Shown piece after piece: positions 8,801-9,439 of a DNA stretch of 9,439 nucleotides. Numbering within the stretch: position 1 is the stretch's first letter; each line of letters begins with the position of its first letter. Position numbers and translations under genes: made by a program. Origin of the DNA: Candidatus Poribacteria bacterium (GTDB lineage: Bacteria; Poribacteria; WGA-4E; UBA9662); contig PBVO01000070.1 of NCBI GenBank assembly GCA_002729015.1, positions 20,556-29,994 of the forward strand, read 5' to 3'. The notes under the pieces are model-generated. The model did no database searches. It was not told the DNA's origin and saw nothing but the letters and a program-made list of their open reading frames with translations.

Positions 8801-9438
8801 GGAACCATAAAACTACTGACTTCATCCAAATTTAGTTGGTTATTCAAATTGTGCAGTTCGATCCGGCTGACATGTAAAGTTGCTTGCCCTGTATTTTTAA
8901 TCGTCAACGTTTGTTGTAGAGTTAATGCATTATCAGTGTCTGGTGCTGAAACAGGTACGTTGCCTAAATTGATACCTGTCGTGTCGATTGCAATTTGTGG
9001 TGCGGTCTGGGCCATTCCAGTAATTGCCAGCTGTGTATTTGGTTGATCTGTATCATTGCTGAGTATGATAAGCTGACCAGAAATAGCACCGCTTGACTCT
9101 GGATCAACTGGTACGATGAAATCTAATAAAATCTCAGTGTTTTCACCTATCACTAGCTGAATTGGATCTAAACTGTCAATAGGATCAAGATTGACCAAAC
9201 TTTGAAAAGAAATATCAGATATGTCAAGTCTACCTGTTCCTCTATTCTCTATCCTTAGAGAAATTTGTTTTGATTGACCTAAAATTATGTTTCCTAGGCT
9301 GATCGTGTCTAGATCTAGCCAAATATCGGGCTCTGGAGGCGAGATAGTAGCATCTATGGGAACTAATGTCGTAATTTTAAAAAGTGCATCCCCAAAATCG
9401 GTATACGCCTCAACCAAATACTTTCCACCGACTGCAGG
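1..9438 (-). CDS. Giant multidomain surface/adhesin-like protein (ASH-like, cadherin-like and PKD repeats), partial at both ends
   Basis: One minus-strand frame is open over the entire window: 3146 codons, no in-frame stop, no start or stop codon assignable. Residue numbers used here count from 9438 downwards. Domains in order are the tail of an unseen domain (1-37), three ASH/choice-of-anchor-D-like units (38-396), fifteen cadherin-like/tandem-95-type units (398-2202), and PKD-type units (2203-3146, the last one cut). The composition is rich in Asp, Glu, Asn, Ser and Thr. Only two cysteines were found (C2042, C2167), as is usual for extracellular bacterial stalk proteins. No enzyme domain, transmembrane segment, signal peptide, LPxTG, dockerin or secretion-signal region is visible, although any of these could lie outside the window. 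Such beta-sandwich arrays are known to form long surface or secreted rods that mediate adhesion or matrix binding; that role is inferred here. With about 29 domains of roughly 4 nm each, this part alone could span over 100 nm. The reading frame is very secure, the function only general. Confidence 0.96.
2215..2832 (-). other. Two irregular PKD-like units at the junction of the arrays (residues 2203-2408)
   Basis: The first unit (2832-2533) has I-N-W-G-D-E-T and H-T-F-K-N-E-G-L-Y-S-V-Q-V-T-V-L-D-G-R-G-G. The second (2532-2215) has I-D-W-G-E-E-D-G and H-T-Y-S-D-S-G-T-Y-T-V-T-L-V-A-T-D. Both keep the PKD-like turn and strand but replace W-D-F-G-D by W-G-D or W-G-E, so the D-F dipeptide is missing. 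At 100 and 106 residues they are longer than the canonical units, and the second has an N-A-G-S-A-D-E-S-Q-P insertion. The W-G-D form is a known variant in PKD-like repeats. They mark the change from cadherin-like to PKD units. Confidence 0.75.
2963..2995. repeat. Perfect 13-bp inverted repeat with 7-nt loop inside the coding sequence
   Basis: The left arm 2963-2975 (caatcttctgcag) and right arm 2983-2995 (ctgcagaagattg) are exact reverse complements, separated by gtacaaa. The hairpin would form in the mRNA over codons for N-L-L-Q-F-V-P-A-E-D-W in the fifteenth cadherin-like unit. There is no T-run on either side in either direction, so it does not look like an intrinsic terminator. The equivalent position in neighbouring units does not have it. 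Confidence 0.85.
4657..4681. repeat. Perfect odd palindrome, 12-bp arms around one central base
   Basis: The arms 4657-4668 (cacagtaagcat) and 4670-4681 (atgcttactgtg) are exact reverse complements about the central g at 4669. As an RNA hairpin it would have a 10-bp stem with a 5-nt loop. It lies over codons for T-V-S-I-M-L-T-V at the end of the third class B unit. On the minus strand no T-run follows it; on the plus strand a short tttt lies at 4686-4689, too weak and on the wrong strand to call a terminator. Confidence 0.8.
6451..6774 (-). other. Class B cadherin-like unit, first of four (residues 889-996)
   Basis: This unit differs from its neighbours. It opens with V-L-T-I-D-E-D-F instead of x-E-D-x-x-Y-x-F, has Q-I-V-N-Y-V-L-T-P, I-D-L-A-T-I-V-F-D, I-T-I-S-A-I-S-N-R-N-G and L-T-I-T-A-T-E-T, and lacks the Q-L-x-F-x-P-x-x-N-W signature. 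Three others share this plan at 5721-5398, 4989-4636 and 3918-3580, with F-G-S-Q-I-F-T-I-T-A-T-E-T, F-G-N-Q-E-L-I-V-T-A-T-E and I-D-I-I-A-T-E respectively. Class B lengths are 108, 108, 118 and 113 residues, shorter than most class A units. The third has an N-terminal insertion (V-P-P-N-D-I-N-G-E-P) before its DEDF. Confidence 0.75.
6775..7536 (-). repeat. Near-identical tandem duplication, two 381-bp copies (residues 635-761 and 762-888)
   Basis: Copy 1 (7536-7156) and copy 2 (7155-6775) each encode exactly 127 residues, starting T-I-Q and ending V-V-P-V-N-D-A-P. Compared by eye they differ at about 14 positions, near 89% protein identity, and long nucleotide stretches match, for example the segment around L-P-Q-N-A-T-L-N-L-L-Q-P-D-S-S-I-Q. 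Differences cluster in the middle (V-V-A-A-N-Q-V-I against M-V-V-I-N-Q-I-M) and just after the opening strand. Both keep S-I-N-G-Q-N-E-D-G-S-S, a loop absent from units further downstream. The exact equal length and adjacency indicate duplication by unequal exchange or replication slippage. Confidence 0.93.
7537..7641 (-). repeat. Partial third copy of the 381-bp repeat (end of the preceding unit, residues 600-634)
   Basis: The last 35 residues of the preceding unit (from N-D-N-S-I-N-G-Q-N-E-D-G-S to V-P-V-N-D-A-P) match the ends of the two full copies almost residue for residue. The first ~98 residues of that unit are clearly different. At nucleotide level 7542-7641 and 7161-7260 differ at about 5 of 100 sites by eye, while 7161-7260 and 6780-6879 differ at about 10. 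Similarity falls away abruptly past about 7645. The array is therefore roughly 2.3 copies with period 381. Confidence 0.85.
8251..8631 (-). other. ASH/choice-of-anchor D-like domain 3, more diverged (residues 270-396)
   Basis: The third member of the N-terminal block has P-I-N-L-G-I-V-G-V, F-Q-V-S-I-Q-N-N-G-D-I-D-L-D-L, then V-N-I-I-L-T-P-K-K-V-G-D-F-S-G-R-I. It ends W-I-Y-F-S-V-K-A-R-D instead of the usual I-S-G-T-G. A roughly 40-residue insertion around residues 314-353, rich in Asp, Gln, Ile and Ser, separates the middle and late strands. The unit passes straight into the first cadherin-like unit (F-I-K-I-N-E-D-Q), so this is the boundary between the two domain families. Confidence 0.65.
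8635..9000 (-). other. ASH/choice-of-anchor D-like domain 2 (residues 147-268)
   Basis: The same plan as the preceding unit is visible. It opens P-Q-I-A-I-D, has an I-N-L-G-N-V-P-V strand, then L-T-I-K-N-T-G-Q-A-T-L-H-V, a long insert rich in Gly and Pro (S-G-G-A-Q-P-G-P-G-E-Y, about residues 216-226), L-N-F-T-P-Q-V-R-G-E-F-S-G-Q-L, and a closing I-T-I-S-G-T-G strand. The 'x-F-x-P-x-x-x-G-x-F-S-G-x-L' strand pair is typical of this family. It is directly followed by V-A-P-L-I-G-I, the start of the next unit. Confidence 0.75.
9004..9327 (-). other. ASH/choice-of-anchor D-like domain 1 (residues 38-145)
   Basis: The unit begins with an I-W-L-D-L-D-T-I-S-L-G-N strand and continues with Q-I-S-L-R-I-E-N-R-G-T-G-R-L-D-I. 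It closes with S-G-Q-L-I-I-L-S-N-D-T-D-Q-P and L-A-I-T-G. This is the pattern of ASPM-SPD-2-Hydin (ASH) domains and of bacterial 'choice-of-anchor D' proteins: a 'L-G-x-V' opening, an 'x-N-x-G-x-x-x-L' middle strand and a 'S-N-D-x-x-x-P' turn before the last strand. These are Ig-like beta sandwiches. The residues before it (1-37), including Y-L-V-E-A-Y and the P-rich linker S-P-P-E-P-D, look like the end of a preceding domain plus a hinge. The assignment rests on pattern recognition only. Confidence 0.72.
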
Positions 9439-9439
9439 G

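Noticed and set aside
8634..9046. Small open frames at 8634-8825 (minus, other frame) and 8849-9046 (plus)
   Set aside because: Both overlap the ASH-like domain 2 coding region in other frames. The main frame shows clear domain structure there and these do not.
9245..9262. Small hairpin ttctcta/tagagaa with 4-nt loop
   Set aside because: The 7-bp arms are within chance expectation and there is no T-run, so it is not a terminator.
1..9439. CRISPR array or non-coding tandem repeat as an explanation of the repeated nucleotide patterns (for example recurring atcaccaaaatccca)
   Set aside because: These recurrences are the reverse complement of codons for W-D-F-G-D at the PKD period of about 270 bp. 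They stay in frame and vary at synonymous sites.
1..9439. Stop-codon reassignment or a programmed frameshift
   Set aside because: No in-frame TGA, TAG or TAA occurs and one frame carries all domains throughout, so neither is needed.

Overview
The whole window is the inside of one giant gene on the minus strand. A single reading frame (minus-strand codons occupying 9438 down to 1) runs for 3146 codons without a stop and is open at both ends, so the true start, any signal peptide, the C-terminus and the flanking genes all lie outside the window. I translated it triplet by triplet across the full length and found no in-frame TAA, TAG or TGA and no sign of a frameshift. The product is a modular, repetitive, acidic, almost cysteine-free protein that looks like a secreted or cell-surface rod, such as a giant adhesin or matrix protein.

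From the N-terminal side (high coordinates) to the C-terminal side (low coordinates) there are three blocks. Residues about 1-396 (9438-8251) end one unseen domain and then carry three ASH/Hydin-like 'choice-of-anchor D' beta-sandwich units. Residues about 398-2202 (8247-2833) carry fifteen cadherin-like/tandem-95-type Ig-fold units, nearly all ending in a V-N-D-x-P type linker. These fall into two classes: a longer class A, and a class B with a DEDF motif and an A-T-E motif. They are arranged mostly as A-A-B blocks. Residues about 2203-3146 (2832-1) carry PKD-type units: two irregular ones, eight canonical ones each with W-D-F-G-D, and the start of another cut by the window edge.

Repeat ages differ. 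Most units are diverged, but two neighbouring class A units (7536-6775) are a 381-bp tandem duplication about 89% identical in protein, with a partial third copy in the preceding unit. Two perfect inverted repeats with 12-13 bp arms (2963-2995 and 4657-4681) sit inside the coding sequence.

There is no intergenic DNA, RNA gene, promoter, terminator, mobile element or CRISPR array that I can support. The organism is most likely a bacterium using the standard genetic code, AT-rich by eye. Proteins combining these domains are known from many aquatic and environmental lineages, so I do not assign a phylum. No catalytic domain, anchor motif, dockerin or sorting signal is visible, so function beyond 'structural/adhesive surface protein' is inference.
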